Shown here piece after piece: positions 5,412 to 14,300 of a stretch of DNA of 35,516 bases. The stretch comes from Bacteroidota bacterium. Its GTDB lineage: Bacteria > Bacteroidota > Bacteroidia > Flavobacteriales > Weeksellaceae. Position 1 is the stretch's first letter; each line of letters begins with the position of its first letter. Below the pieces are notes generated by a model. It saw nothing but the letters and a program-made list of their open reading frames with translations. It was not told the DNA's origin and did not search any database. The stretch is taken from positions 1 to 35,516 of the forward strand of contig JAEWIR010000029.1 of assembly GCA_023386965.1 (NCBI GenBank). Reading direction: 5' to 3'. The translations under genes and the position numbers were made by a program.

Positions 5412-6620
5412 ATGGATAAGAAATCAGTCATTATTATTGGAGGCGGTGCTGCCGGTTTTTTTTGTGCCGCAAATCTGGATGAAACAAAGTTTAGGGTAAA
5501 GATTCTTGAACAGAATTCAGATGTGCTGCAGAAGGTCAAGATTTCCGGTGGCGGCCGCTGCAATGTGACTCATGCCTGCTTCGACCCAAAAGAACTTGTA
5601 GGTTTTTATCCGCGTGGGAACAAAGAGCTTATCAGTGTCTTTCACAAATTCCAGCCCGGTGATACCATGGATTGGTTTGAGCAGCGCGGTGTGGCACTGA
5701 AAATCGAAGCCGACAACCGGATTTTTCCCGAAAGTAATTCATCACAATCCATTATAGATGCGCTGTTGAATGCCGTGAAGCAGAAAGGGTTTGAGATACT
5801 GACCAAAACCGTAGTGCAGAATATTGAACAGAATGAGCATGGATATGAAGTGTCCACCACCAACGGAAGTTTTTCTGCAGACTATATCGTATATGCACCG
5901 GGCAGTGCGCCGAAGTCACTGAAGATGATTCAGCAGTTAGGTCATAAACTGGTGCCGGCTGTGCCTTCGCTTTTTACATTCAACATAAAAAATGAAGTCC
6001 TAAAGGATTTGATGGGTACCAGCTTTACGAATGCCGTAATTACAATCCCATCGCTAAAGACCGATGAATCCGGACCGATGCTCATCACGCACTGGGGGCT
6101 CTCCGGGCCGGCCATCCTTAAGATTTCTGCCTGGAAAGCCCGCGAGCTGGCTGATTGTGGCTACAAAACAGAAATCGTAGTAAATTTCCTGGGAATGGAT
6201 ACCGAAGATGCTTTTGATGCGCTCCAGAACTACAGGAAAGAAAATCCAAAGAAAACGGTTGGCGCTTCCAGGATCTTTGATGTAACCACCCGTTTCTGGC
6301 ACCGTATCCTGTGGCTTTCAAAAGTGGATCTGGATAAGAACATCTCCAACCTTACCACCAGGGACATGGAAAGCATAATCGGAAATCTTTGTGCAAACAG
6401 GATGCAGGTCACCGGAAAATCTACTTATAAGGACGAGTTTGTAACGGCGGGTGGTGCAGAACTGAAGGAAATAAATTTCAAGAATATGTCTTCACGCATT
6501 CTGCCGGACTTTTATCTGGCTGGTGAAGTCCTGAATATTGATGGCGTGACGGGAGGTTTCAACTTCCAGGCGTGCTGGAGTGAGGCCTGGCTGATCGCTC
6601 AGGATTTGAACAGTAAATGA
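5412..6620 (+). CDS. HI0933/YhiN-family FAD-dependent oxidoreductase
   Basis: A 402-residue flavoprotein. The N-terminus VIIIGGGAAGFFCA (residues 6-19) is an FAD-binding Rossmann loop. SGGGRCNVTHA follows near 50, and the C-terminal GEVLNIDGVTGGFNFQACWSE is the second signature of the HI0933 (BaiN/RdsA-like) family. Some members reduce unsaturated bile acids or other substrates with NAD(P)H; the substrate here is unknown. I start at the ATG at 5412, because the frame continues upstream to 5244 only through the divergent gene's promoter and coding region and the Rossmann motif sits correctly from 5412. It is monocistronic. The rplU promoter lies beyond it, and no terminator is evident. Confidence 0.9.
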   Translation: MDKKSVIIIGGGAAGFFCAANLDETKFRVKILEQNSDVLQKVKISGGGRCNVTHACFDPKELVGFYPRGNKELISVFHKFQPGDTMDWFEQRGVALKIEADNRIFPESNSSQSIIDALLNAVKQKGFEILTKTVVQNIEQNEHGYEVSTTNGSFSADYIVYAPGSAPKSLKMIQQLGHKLVPAVPSLFTFNIKNEVLKDLMGTSFTNAVITIPSLKTDESGPMLITHWGLSGPAILKISAWKARELADCGYKTEIVVNFLGMDTEDAFDALQNYRKENPKKTVGASRIFDVTTRFWHRILWLSKVDLDKNISNLTTRDMESIIGNLCANRMQVTGKSTYKDEFVTAGGAELKEINFKNMSSRILPDFYLAGEVLNIDGVTGGFNFQACWSEAWLIAQDLNSK

Positions 6621-6680
6621 GGGTTAAATAATAAATCTGCATTTTAAGATTTTAACAGACTGAATTTGTAGTGCAAAGGC

Positions 6681-6709
6681 TTGTTATTCAGAAAATTTTA
6701 TTACTTTTG
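6681..6709 (+). promoter_or_regulatory. Promoter of rplU-rpmA
   Basis: TTG at 6681-6683, an 18-bp spacer, then TACTTTTG at 6702-6709. This is a near-consensus housekeeping promoter for this phylum. It predicts transcription starting near 6715 and a leader of about 35-40 nt before the rplU ATG. Confidence 0.8.
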
Positions 6710-6751
6710 CACACTCAAATATACAGATAACAACCAATAAATTTATAAACA

Positions 6752-7162
6752 ATGTTTGCAATTGTAGAAATAGCAGGGCTTCAATACAAAGTTGAGCAAG
6801 ACCAGAAGTTGTTTGTAAACCGTTTGAAAGGTGAAAAAGGAGACAAGGTATCTTTTGATAAGGTTCTTCTTACCGTAAACGGTTCAACAACAGTAGGCGC
6901 CCCGGCTGTAAGCGGTATCACAGTGGATATCGAAATTTTAGACCACGTTCAGGCGGACAAGGTAATCATCTTCAAGAAGAAAAGAAGAAAAGGTTATGCT
7001 AAGAAGAACGGTCACAGACAACAGCTTACTCAAATCATCGTAACGGGTATCACCGGTTTCGAAGGTGAGAAAAAGACGAAGAAAGCTGAGCCTAAAGCAA
7101 AAAAAGAAGCTGCAGCAACTGAAGAAGCTAAAGCAACAAACGACAGCGCAACAGCTGAATAA
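6752..7162 (+). CDS. rplU: 50S ribosomal protein L21
   Basis: L21 binds 23S rRNA in the large ribosomal subunit. The first 100 residues match the family: MFAIVEIAGLQYKVEQ at the start, DKVLLT near 36, and the rRNA-binding KVIIFKKKRRKGYAKKNGHRQQ segment near 70-91. After about residue 105 comes an extra tail of roughly 30 residues made of Lys, Glu and Ala (KKTKKAEPKAKKEAAATEEA), longer than the E. coli protein and probably disordered; such tails are common in this group. It is followed after 26 bp by rpmA, the usual pairing, under one promoter and one terminator. Confidence 0.98.
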   Translation: MFAIVEIAGLQYKVEQDQKLFVNRLKGEKGDKVSFDKVLLTVNGSTTVGAPAVSGITVDIEILDHVQADKVIIFKKKRRKGYAKKNGHRQQLTQIIVTGITGFEGEKKTKKAEPKAKKEAAATEEAKATNDSATAE

Positions 7163-7188
7163 TTTAAACCGAAAAACCTTAGAATAAA

Positions 7189-7446
7189 ATGGCACACAAA
7201 AAAGGAGTTGGTAGTTCCAAAAACGGCAGAGAATCGCATTCCAAGAGACTGGGTGTAAAGATTTTCGGAGGACAGGCAGCGATTGCCGGAAACATTATTG
7301 TAAGACAGAGAGGTACTCAGCACCACCCGGGTGAAAACGTGGGTATGGGTAAGGACCACACTCTTCACGCACTTGTAGACGGAAAGGTTGTCTTCAGAAA
7401 GAAGCAGAACAACAGATCTTTCGTATCTGTTGAGCCTAACGCATAA
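7189..7446 (+). CDS. rpmA: 50S ribosomal protein L27
   Basis: An 85-residue L27, whose N-terminus reaches the peptidyl-transferase centre. MAHKKGVGSSKNGRES is the family signature and starts directly with the mature AHKKG form, so there is no cleaved N-terminal extension as in some Firmicutes. The remainder (GGQAAIAGNIIVRQRGT, then HPGENVGMGKDHTL) is typical. It is the second gene of the rplU-rpmA operon and ends 34 bp before a strong terminator. Confidence 0.98.
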   Translation: MAHKKGVGSSKNGRESHSKRLGVKIFGGQAAIAGNIIVRQRGTQHHPGENVGMGKDHTLHALVDGKVVFRKKQNNRSFVSVEPNA

Positions 7447-7480
7447 GTAAAGCGTTCCGGTTTTACCGGCGTAAAATATA

Positions 7481-7513
7481 AATCCCTGATTCTTAATGAG
7501 TCGGGGATTTTTG
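7481..7513 (+). terminator. Intrinsic terminator of rplU-rpmA
   Basis: AATCCCTGA pairs with TCGGGGATT (9 bp, one wobble) across an 11-nt loop, followed by a T run. Confidence 0.85.
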
Positions 7514-7558
7514 TTGAATACTTATCAATCGGGATCATTCTAGTAATTGTTAAGGCAC

Positions 7559-7582
7559 AAAAAATCCGGCAATAAGCCGGAT
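7559..7582 (-). terminator. Intrinsic terminator of the small membrane gene
   Basis: On the minus strand ATCCGGC-TTATT-GCCGGAT is a perfect 7-bp hairpin running into a T run. It lies 27 bp past the stop of the gene at 7610 and supports that gene being expressed. Confidence 0.8.
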
Positions 7583-7609
7583 CATAATTCGTTTACCACA
7601 AAGTTGCAG

Positions 7610-7807
7610 CTATGCGTTGCGACGCCTGAAACCATACAGCAGGAAGAGGGCATAGGCCATGATCAGTATTCCTGACACCATTATTGTATTGTACATAAAC
7701 CCACTCTCCTCCGTTCCGCGGATCATTATTCCTGCTCCTGTCAGCACTGTTACAGCTCCCAGAAGAATCATCCTTACTATCTGTTTCATATATGTAGTTG
7801 CAGTCAT
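7610..7807 (-). CDS. Small hypothetical membrane protein
   Basis: A 65-residue protein with two hydrophobic helices (about 11-28 and 40-59), a short polar loop with GTEESG, and a basic tail (GFRRRNA) that would stay cytoplasmic. The start at 7807 is the longest; the ATG at 7789 (MKQIVRM) is nearly as good and gives 59 residues. No family is recognised. Its own terminator lies just downstream, which supports it as a real gene and not a shadow. It stands alone between the rpmA terminator and the DUF5686 gene. Function unknown. Confidence 0.55.
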   Translation of the reverse strand: MTATTYMKQIVRMILLGAVTVLTGAGIMIRGTEESGFMYNTIMVSGILIMAYALFLLYGFRRRNA

Positions 7808-7940
7808 TTCTGTGTATGAAGACCTGATAGCCTTCTGACTGAAATAGGACTTAAAATCGTGCCAGACTTATAAAACTACAGTGAAATTGTGTAAATTAAA
7901 AAGGTAAGTGTTTGATAATGACCAGGATTAGAAGAGTTTG

Positions 7941-10238
7941 CTAATAAAAGAACTGGATTCCGGCCTTGATTCCGAACTTCTCCACATCAGGCCTGTTCAG
8001 GTAATTGCCCCGCCAGTTGAAATCAACACGCAGAAACCTGAGGTTGCCCCAACCGATGTTTTCAATCCCGAATCCGTATTCATAATAGATGTTCCGGTCT
8101 GGAGCTGAATATTTATGTCCCTCCAGGTTAATGTTTTTTGAAGCCTCGCTCAGGGTACCGTACGCCCCGCGGATAAATGCGACTTCGCGTAGTTTAAGTT
8201 TCTTGATTAAAGGAATAAATGAAAGGATCTTACCGTTGAAGTGATGTTCCAGATGCCCTGTGGTGTAGGTGTCTGCTACGAATTCATAATAATTCAGTTG
8301 AGAAAAAGTGTTAGCTACCAAACTGTAGGACTGGTTTCCCGGGATCACATTCTGCAGCGCCAGCGGTACAGGATCGAAATTCTTGCCGGCCTCCAGATTA
8401 ATAAAAGATTTGCCCCAGCTGCCAGTGAGTATGGGTTTAAAAAACATGAACTGCAGTTTGTTATATCCGTAGTCGGCATTGAAGAGGTTTTCCAGTCCGC
8501 GGGTATATTTCAACACAATGGTAGGTGCCAGCGTGCTGTGCTCATAACGGTCTACACCGGTTTGTGAGAATTTTGCGCCGGGTCTTGCGATCAGGCTCAG
8601 CGTAACATGGGAATCATTTACAGTTTTCCGAAGCATCCCGTCGTTATCATGATAATAAAGGTTGAATACTTCCTCATTAGCCGATTTTATACTTTGCAGC
8701 GTCCCGTCCAGTCTTACTGTGAAGTTTTTTAAAGGATCTATGGAAGCGAACAGGTTGGTCTGGTTTACGGAGCTTAAAGAGGCGTTCTCACCTCTTCCAA
8801 AAACGGACGATGAGGCAAAGCTCCGGGACATGATCCCGTCGTCTGTAGTAAGCTGTACGCCCAGCTGCATCACATCTCTGCGGGTGCCTGCTCCCAGGGT
8901 GAATCTGTTTACCTTATTGAACATGTATTTGGCCTCGGCGCCATACTTAAACTTGCGGTCTTTGAAGCCGTAAGCGCCATAACCCTGGATGCGCCAGTCG
9001 TCATTCTGCGAGAAGTAGGTACGGCCGCCCAGGCGGATACGGTGTCCTTCTACTTCATTGTTACCGTAAACTGAATAAAGATCGCCTATATCAACCGCAT
9101 TTCCCACATTATAATATCCGGAGGCAAAGGTCTCATAGGTTTTTGTGATGCGGCGGAAACGTGGTGTCTCCTCCAGTTTTTCCAGCATTTCATAAATTCC
9201 CTTTTCCTGTTGGTTTAAAGAGTCCGTACGGGCTGCCTCCCAATATTGCTCATCTTTACGGACAAAGTCCTCGCTTAGCTCTTCTTCTTTGGTTTCAAAG
9301 TCAGCATTTGTAAGCGCCGGATTGAATTTATAGTCCGTATAGTCTACACTTCGGGTGGCGGTAAGGCTCTTGGCATCTTTATTTTTGGAAAAGGCTGAAA
9401 GATCAAGTACAGTCCGGTATTTTTTGGGGATAAAGGTGCTGTCGTCAGGATTATCATATTCCAGTTCGGTGAATATCCCGTTCACGAAATTTACGCTCAT
9501 CTTTTTGGTGGAACGCAGGGTAGCCTGGGTCACGGCGTAGTGGTCTGCGGAAATGTAAAGCTGTCCTTCAAAAGCGAGGACATCGGAGCGGCGGGGTTCG
9601 TAACGGATATGGTAAACCTCCTGCCCGTTTATGGTCAGGGTATCCATAAGCTCGTAATTATAGGTGCTGAACCCGTCGCGTGATACAGGACTTTGAAAAC
9701 CGATGTCGAAGTAATTGATCGTATTGTCATAAATGTCGATCTCCCTGTAAAGGTTCTTAGCGGTGAGGGTGACAATCTGGTTATCCTCGAAGCCGGAAGT
9801 TTTTTGGGCCACCAGGAGCCGTTTCTTTTTTTTGGAAGGATTGTTCTGACCTATATTGGTGTACACCGATTCATTAAGGAAAAGGGGGAGCGCAAGTCTG
9901 CCGTTGGCTGCAGAATCGGCATAATCAAATATAAAATCGAGCTTCCTGAAGATCCGGCGGTTCATAAATGCACTGTCCAGGTTGGCCATATCGAACTGGA
10001 TCTTTTCGTATTCGCGGAAGGAATAGGTGTCAAATTTATCAAGGCCATTGTTGCGTTTGCGCTTCCAGACTTCCTGCATAATGGCATAGGCTGGGTTTTC
10101 TTTCTTATTTTTATATACCTTTTTGCCTTTCTTGAGGATGATTTCGTCCATCTGTCTTTCATCAGTCTGCGCTGCAGAAAATAATGACAGCAGAAGCAGT
10201 GCAGTTGTCAGGAGCCGTGGCCAGTAGGTGTTATTCAC
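7941..10238 (-). CDS. DUF5686 family outer-membrane protein
   Basis: A 765-residue exported protein. A signal peptide (about 1-23, ending SAAQ) is followed directly by the DUF5686 opening (ENPAYAIMQEVWKRKRNNGL near 48-67, then EYEKIQFDMANLDSAFM near 77-93). The C-terminal half is rich in alternating aromatic strands and the protein ends in FFY, typical of an outer-membrane beta-barrel. Family members are common in Bacteroidota and often carry an N-terminal carboxypeptidase-regulatory-like domain; that domain is absent here. The biochemical function is not established. It is a single gene, upstream (in its own sense) of the small membrane gene and downstream of tRNA-Asn, whose terminator separates them. 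Confidence 0.88.
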   Translation of the reverse strand: MNNTYWPRLLTTALLLLSLFSAAQTDERQMDEIILKKGKKVYKNKKENPAYAIMQEVWKRKRNNGLDKFDTYSFREYEKIQFDMANLDSAFMNRRIFRKLDFIFDYADSAANGRLALPLFLNESVYTNIGQNNPSKKKKRLLVAQKTSGFEDNQIVTLTAKNLYREIDIYDNTINYFDIGFQSPVSRDGFSTYNYELMDTLTINGQEVYHIRYEPRRSDVLAFEGQLYISADHYAVTQATLRSTKKMSVNFVNGIFTELEYDNPDDSTFIPKKYRTVLDLSAFSKNKDAKSLTATRSVDYTDYKFNPALTNADFETKEEELSEDFVRKDEQYWEAARTDSLNQQEKGIYEMLEKLEETPRFRRITKTYETFASGYYNVGNAVDIGDLYSVYGNNEVEGHRIRLGGRTYFSQNDDWRIQGYGAYGFKDRKFKYGAEAKYMFNKVNRFTLGAGTRRDVMQLGVQLTTDDGIMSRSFASSSVFGRGENASLSSVNQTNLFASIDPLKNFTVRLDGTLQSIKSANEEVFNLYYHDNDGMLRKTVNDSHVTLSLIARPGAKFSQTGVDRYEHSTLAPTIVLKYTRGLENLFNADYGYNKLQFMFFKPILTGSWGKSFINLEAGKNFDPVPLALQNVIPGNQSYSLVANTFSQLNYYEFVADTYTTGHLEHHFNGKILSFIPLIKKLKLREVAFIRGAYGTLSEASKNINLEGHKYSAPDRNIYYEYGFGIENIGWGNLRFLRVDFNWRGNYLNRPDVEKFGIKAGIQFFY

Positions 10239-10310
10239 TTTAAAGTCTGTGTAAAATCATGGAACTCTTTGCAATAACTATGCTAAAGAAAAGGAAAGGA
10301 TATAGGCTGA

Positions 10311-10344
10311 AAAAACAAAAAACCATCAGATAATTCTGATGGTT
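10311..10344 (-). terminator. Terminator of tRNA-Asn
   Basis: AACCATCAGA and TCTGATGGTT form a perfect 10-bp stem with a 4-nt loop. On the minus strand it runs into TTTT-G-TTTTTT. It begins 4 bp past the tRNA end. Confidence 0.9.
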
Positions 10345-10347
10345 TTG

Positions 10348-10421
10348 CTCCTCTTGCTGGGCTCGAACCAGCGACCCTCTGATTAACAGTCAGATGCTCT
10401 AACCAACTGAGCTAAAGAGGA
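10348..10421 (-). tRNA. tRNA-Asn (anticodon GTT)
   Basis: A 74-nt cloverleaf on the minus strand. The acceptor stem is TCCTCTT paired with AAGAGGA and the discriminator base is G. The D arm reads GCTCAGTTGGTTAGAGC, the anticodon loop is CTGTTAA, and the T loop is TTCGAGC. The 3' CCA is not encoded. It has its own promoter and terminator. Confidence 0.97.
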
Positions 10422-10447
10422 GTGTTGCTCTTTGCTGTAAGCGTGTG

Positions 10448-10478
10448 CAAATATAGCACTATTTTTATTTGCCGCAAA
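10448..10478 (-). promoter_or_regulatory. Promoter of tRNA-Asn
   Basis: Reading the minus strand: TTTG (10478-10475), a 19-bp spacer, then TATATTTG (10455-10448). This is a perfect phylum consensus, placed 27 bp before the tRNA 5' end and just after the rseP stop. Confidence 0.85.
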
Positions 10479-10494
10479 TTTTTTCGGCGAAAAA

Positions 10495-11994
10495 TTAAAT
10501 TTTACCCGTAAAAATTTTGAAGATGTCGTTGCCGAAGATCAGCAGCATCAGTCCCAACAGGAAAATCACGCCTATCATCTGCGCATTTTCAAGCACTTTC
10601 TGCGGTACAGGCTTCCCGGTGATGATTTCCCAAAGGGTAAACATCACATGTCCGCCATCCAGACCCGGAATAGGAATCAGGTTCAGGAAAGCCAGCCAAA
10701 CAGAAAACATAGCTGTAAAACTCCAGAATGCAGGCCAGTTAATGCTGAAACTTCCGTCTGCATCAGTTTCTACAGGCATCATTTTTACAATGGCAATCGG
10801 TCCGCCCACACTTTTATATCCCTGAATTTTGGAATTGAAGATAATTCTGAACTGCTTTACCTGTGTCGTAAGTGCATCGATGGTTCTGGTAAAACCACGC
10901 GGAATCGCTTCAAGGAAACTGTATTCTTGGGTTACCTTAACAAGCTCATCGGCTTTCTGAAGTTCATCAGCATCAAAGGCGAATCCTAATTTCCCGTCCT
11001 TTGTTACATTGGCAGTTACCTGGGTAGGAGTATTGGATCTTAAAATGCCCAGACTTACTTGTTTACCTTTATTGTTGCTGAGTTCTTGTGACATTTCATC
11101 AAAATACTCAGTCTTCTTACCATTTACGGATACGATCTGGTCGCCTTTCTGCAGTCCGGCTTTCATGGCGGCGCTGTTGGGCAGCAGGGAGTCCACAACC
11201 GTCTTAAACCTTGGTGTAAGATACAGTTTGGCCTCGCGCTGACGGATCACCTCGGCAATTCCGTCTTCATCTACTGTAAAAGTATGTTCCTTGCCGTCTC
11301 TTTCTACGGTAACTTCATTACTGAAAAGGATATTCAGTGATGCGGTTTCATATCTGTCCACCGGTTTACCGTCCACTTTTAGGATCTTATCGCCGTTGCG
11401 GAAGCCCATTTTCTGTCCGGAACCCATGACGCCGATACCGTTCTCAAATTTATTAAGGTCGCGGTAAGTTTCACCGTTGAAGAAACTCAGGCAGGAATAG
11501 ATTAACCAGGCCAGAAAGAAATTAACGGTAACTCCGCCTAACATGATGATAAGTCGCTGCCATGCCGGCTTGCTGCGGAATTCATAAGGGGCTGCAGGCT
11601 TCTTCAGCTGTTCCGTATCCATACTTTCATCCACCATACCCGCGATTTTCACATAGCCGCCTAATGGCAGCCAGCCGATGCCGTACTTAGTGCTCTCCGG
11701 ATGTTTGCGCCAGTCGCTGTCCGGCAATGCATCTATATTGATGGGAACTTCCTTTCTTTCTCCGTTTATCAGAACGGTTTCAGTATCCGGCAAGTTTTGG
11801 GAAATAAATTTGAATTTCCACTGTCCGTTGATTTTCTTCATGGAGAAAAGTGAAAAATAGGGATCGAAAAACAGGAAGAACTTCTCTGCGCGGGTGCGGA
11901 ACCATCTGGCGGGCAGGAAATGCCCAAGTTCATGAAGGAGCACCAGAATGGATATACTTAGGATAAACTGAAAGATCTGAATCGTTAATTCCAT
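10495..11994 (-). CDS. rseP: RIP metalloprotease RseP (site-2 protease)
   Basis: A 499-residue intramembrane zinc protease that cuts membrane-bound anti-sigma factors and similar substrates. HELGH (21-25) lies in the first membrane helix. The second zinc-ligand motif NLIPIPGLDGG, with Asp446, lies in a C-terminal helix, and a last membrane helix follows. Two PDZ-type regions lie between (RNGDKILKVDGKPV near 200 and KAGLQKGDQIVSVNGKK near 280). There is an extra soluble insert near 55-100 after the first helix, usual in this phylum. It has its own promoter near 12015-12046, and the 3' end is followed by the tRNA-Asn promoter. Confidence 0.95.
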   Translation of the reverse strand: MELTIQIFQFILSISILVLLHELGHFLPARWFRTRAEKFFLFFDPYFSLFSMKKINGQWKFKFISQNLPDTETVLINGERKEVPINIDALPDSDWRKHPESTKYGIGWLPLGGYVKIAGMVDESMDTEQLKKPAAPYEFRSKPAWQRLIIMLGGVTVNFFLAWLIYSCLSFFNGETYRDLNKFENGIGVMGSGQKMGFRNGDKILKVDGKPVDRYETASLNILFSNEVTVERDGKEHTFTVDEDGIAEVIRQREAKLYLTPRFKTVVDSLLPNSAAMKAGLQKGDQIVSVNGKKTEYFDEMSQELSNNKGKQVSLGILRSNTPTQVTANVTKDGKLGFAFDADELQKADELVKVTQEYSFLEAIPRGFTRTIDALTTQVKQFRIIFNSKIQGYKSVGGPIAIVKMMPVETDADGSFSINWPAFWSFTAMFSVWLAFLNLIPIPGLDGGHVMFTLWEIITGKPVPQKVLENAQMIGVIFLLGLMLLIFGNDIFKIFTGKI

Positions 11995-12014
11995 TAAAAA
12001 TTTTTATTAATTTG

Positions 12015-12046
12015 CGAAGGTACTAATTATCAAAGGCATGCCAAAA
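12015..12046 (-). promoter_or_regulatory. Promoter of rseP
   Basis: Minus strand: TTTTG (12046-12042), a 19-bp spacer, then TACCTTCG (12022-12015), which differs from TAnnTTTG at one base. It lies 21 bp before the rseP start. Confidence 0.6.
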
Positions 12047-12131
12047 CGAAACTTTTGATATTGCTTAAATTCTCACTATCTTACCGATCAGGCTTTTTTG
12101 TCTGAACAATTCATCTCCAAAAGAATTATTT

Positions 12132-12884
12132 ATGAAAATAGCAGGTCTGAATCTGGACATCAGCTGGAAGAAAAAGGAAGAGAATTTCTCCAAGATTAAA
12201 GAGCTTTTCAGTGATGTTGTGGCCGACATTTATCTTCTGCCGGAAATGTTTGCCACAGGATTCTGCATGGAGCCGGCTGAAATCGCCGACCGGAATGGGG
12301 AGACATTAAAGTGGATGCAGGAATTTGCCCGTAAGAAAGACGCAGCCGTGTGCGGAAGCGCCTCTGTAGAGGATAGTGGGAAATACTATAACAGAATGTA
12401 TTTTGTAAAACCCGACGGTTCCTGGGAAAAATACGACAAACGCCACCTCTTTTCCTTTTCCGGGGAGGATAAAGTGTACACAGCCGGGAAGGAGCGGGTA
12501 GTGGTGAATTACCAGGGTTTCCGGATTTTACTGCAGGTCTGTTATGACCTCAGGTTTCCTGTGTTTTCGCGGAATAAGGGTGATTATGATCTGGCTCTCT
12601 ATGTTGCCAACTGGCCGGAGAAAAGGGTTGCCGCCTGGCAGCACCTCCTGAAGGCACGTGCCATCGAAAATCTGGCGGGTGTTTTTGGACTGAACCGAAT
12701 CGGTACGGATGGCAATGACCTCATTTACACCGAAAGCTCGCATGCCTTTTTCGCCGATGGAACTGAACTGAGTGAAAAGGAAGGTAACCTTATTTCGGCT
12801 CAATTTAATCTGACCGAACTGCAGGACTTCCGCAGTCATTTCCGTTTCCTGGATGACAGGGACCATTTTGCGATCGAAGATTAA
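12132..12884 (+). CDS. Nitrilase-family amidase, omega-amidase (YafV) type
   Basis: A 250-residue C-N hydrolase. The catalytic triad is visible as E38 (LLPEMF), K103 (YDKRHLF) and C137 (QVCYDLRFPVF). The CYDLRFP signature is that of the omega-amidase/YafV branch, which hydrolyses alpha-ketoglutaramate or alpha-ketosuccinamate, the deamidated by-products of transamination, and so recycles them. The branch is fairly clear but the exact substrate is inference. It is divergent from rseP and converges with thioredoxin, the two stop codons overlapping by 4 bp, so there is no space for a terminator between them. Confidence 0.88.
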   Translation: MKIAGLNLDISWKKKEENFSKIKELFSDVVADIYLLPEMFATGFCMEPAEIADRNGETLKWMQEFARKKDAAVCGSASVEDSGKYYNRMYFVKPDGSWEKYDKRHLFSFSGEDKVYTAGKERVVVNYQGFRILLQVCYDLRFPVFSRNKGDYDLALYVANWPEKRVAAWQHLLKARAIENLAGVFGLNRIGTDGNDLIYTESSHAFFADGTELSEKEGNLISAQFNLTELQDFRSHFRFLDDRDHFAIED

Positions 12885-13189
12885 TTGTCTGAGGCAAACC
12901 CCGTAAGCAGCTGCGTAAGCGTGTTCACGTCATGAACACCGCTTTCTTTCCATAGAAGTTCACCTTTTTTAAAGACAGCAAGTGTAGGAACACCACGTAC
13001 TCCGTACTGCGCGGCGATAGCTGGATATTGGTCCACATCGATTTTTATGATTCTGGCTGCATCGCCAATATTGTCCTTTACCGTGGTCAGAACAGAAGAC
13101 TGAACTTTACAGGGACCGCACCACGTAGCGAAGAAGTCTATGAGCACCGGCCGTTCAGACTGTATTAATTCCTGAAATTTCTGTGACAT
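12881..13189 (-). CDS. trxA: Thioredoxin
   Basis: A 102-residue cytoplasmic thioredoxin, full length. The redox motif is WCGPCK with C24 and C27; the cis-proline is P68 in RGVPTLAVF, and DFFATW precedes the active site. It reduces protein disulfides, recharged by thioredoxin reductase (not in this window). It lies 10 bp after the AI-2E-family transporter gene on the same strand and is probably cotranscribed with it. There is no signal peptide, so it is not one of the periplasmic thioredoxin-like proteins. Confidence 0.95.
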   Translation of the reverse strand: MSQKFQELIQSERPVLIDFFATWCGPCKVQSSVLTTVKDNIGDAARIIKIDVDQYPAIAAQYGVRGVPTLAVFKKGELLWKESGVHDVNTLTQLLTGFASDN

Positions 13190-13199
13190 CTTTCTAAAA

Positions 13200-14285
13200 T
13201 TAAATGGTTAAATCAATTTTTTTCTCAATTTCCTTTGGCTCCGGAAGTTCCAGTTCAGGGGTATCTTCGTCGGAGAATTCGTCGCGGTACACCTGAATTA
13301 GCAGTACCGTCATGGAAACCAATATAGGACCGAAAATAAGTCCCATAAAGCCGAAAAGGTTCATTCCCATAATGATACCAAAAACGGTATTTAGCGGATG
13401 GATGTTTTCCAGTCTCTTCAACAGCGTAAAACGCAGCACATTATCAGTTAAACCGACAACGATCATGCAGTAAATCAAAAGGCCGATTCCACCGGTGGTA
13501 TCGCCCTCTGCAACCATGAATATGCAGACTGGGACATAAACCATTGCCCCGCCCACGATCGGAATCATGGATGTTACCGCTGTAAGTGCAAATAAAAGCA
13601 TGGGACTGGGCGCATCAAAGATATAATAACCTATAAGCGCCACCAGACCCTGGCCCAGCGCCACAACCGGAATTCCAACGGCATTTGCGATAACAAGTTT
13701 CCGGAACTTCTCTGCGATAAGGTTGATGTTTGCTTTTTTAAGCGGAGTTGCCGATCCGATCAGTCTTTCAAACAGTCTTGGCTTCTCCAGCATAAAGTAC
13801 AGCATGAAAAACATGGAAAGAACTATGGACAGTGTATTGAAAGTGCTGCTGAGAGCAGATGTGGAGAGTCTGCCAACGTAATCTTTTACTTTGGTCAGGT
13901 TCTCTCTGCTCAGGATGTCAAACTTCGTTCGGGAATAGATATAATCGTGTATCTTGTCCAGGAAGACATTGAATTTCTGCATGTATTCTTTGGAGTCTCC
14001 CATTTTGCTTATGATCATGTCGCCTATAAGGTATACCGGAATGACCAGCACTACAACACAGATAAGGATAATCAGCATTGAAGACCATACCGGCTTCCAT
14101 TCTTTTTCTTCCTGAAGATAGAAGTTAAGCCGCCTGCACACAATGTACAGGGTAACAGCTCCAAGCAGCGACGGTATAAAGAGGGTGAGATTGCTTACTA
14201 TAAGTGCAAGTAAAGCGGTAATGATCAGGATCAGGAAAACCTGTTTAATCTTTACGCCACTGATCTGATGCTTTCTGTTAGGCAT
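13200..14285 (-). CDS. AI-2E family (PerM-like) transporter
   Basis: A 361-residue polytopic inner-membrane protein. Two hydrophobic pairs at the N-terminus are followed by a long amphipathic segment (about 85-150) and then five or so membrane helices, the usual pattern of the AI-2E exporter/PerM family. Family-like pieces include VGIPVVALGQGLVALIGY near 200, SMIPIVGGAMVYVP near 240, and NLFGFMGLIFGPIL near 310. Known members export the signal AI-2 or act as Na+/H+ antiporters, so the substrate here cannot be named. The C-terminal tail is acidic. A terminator hairpin lies between it and the upstream membrane gene at 14357, so it probably has its own promoter with trxA. Confidence 0.88.
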   Translation of the reverse strand: MPNRKHQISGVKIKQVFLILIITALLALIVSNLTLFIPSLLGAVTLYIVCRRLNFYLQEEKEWKPVWSSMLIILICVVVLVIPVYLIGDMIISKMGDSKEYMQKFNVFLDKIHDYIYSRTKFDILSRENLTKVKDYVGRLSTSALSSTFNTLSIVLSMFFMLYFMLEKPRLFERLIGSATPLKKANINLIAEKFRKLVIANAVGIPVVALGQGLVALIGYYIFDAPSPMLLFALTAVTSMIPIVGGAMVYVPVCIFMVAEGDTTGGIGLLIYCMIVVGLTDNVLRFTLLKRLENIHPLNTVFGIIMGMNLFGFMGLIFGPILVSMTVLLIQVYRDEFSDEDTPELELPEPKEIEKKIDLTI

Positions 14286-14300
14286 TTCGGGAAGGGTATT

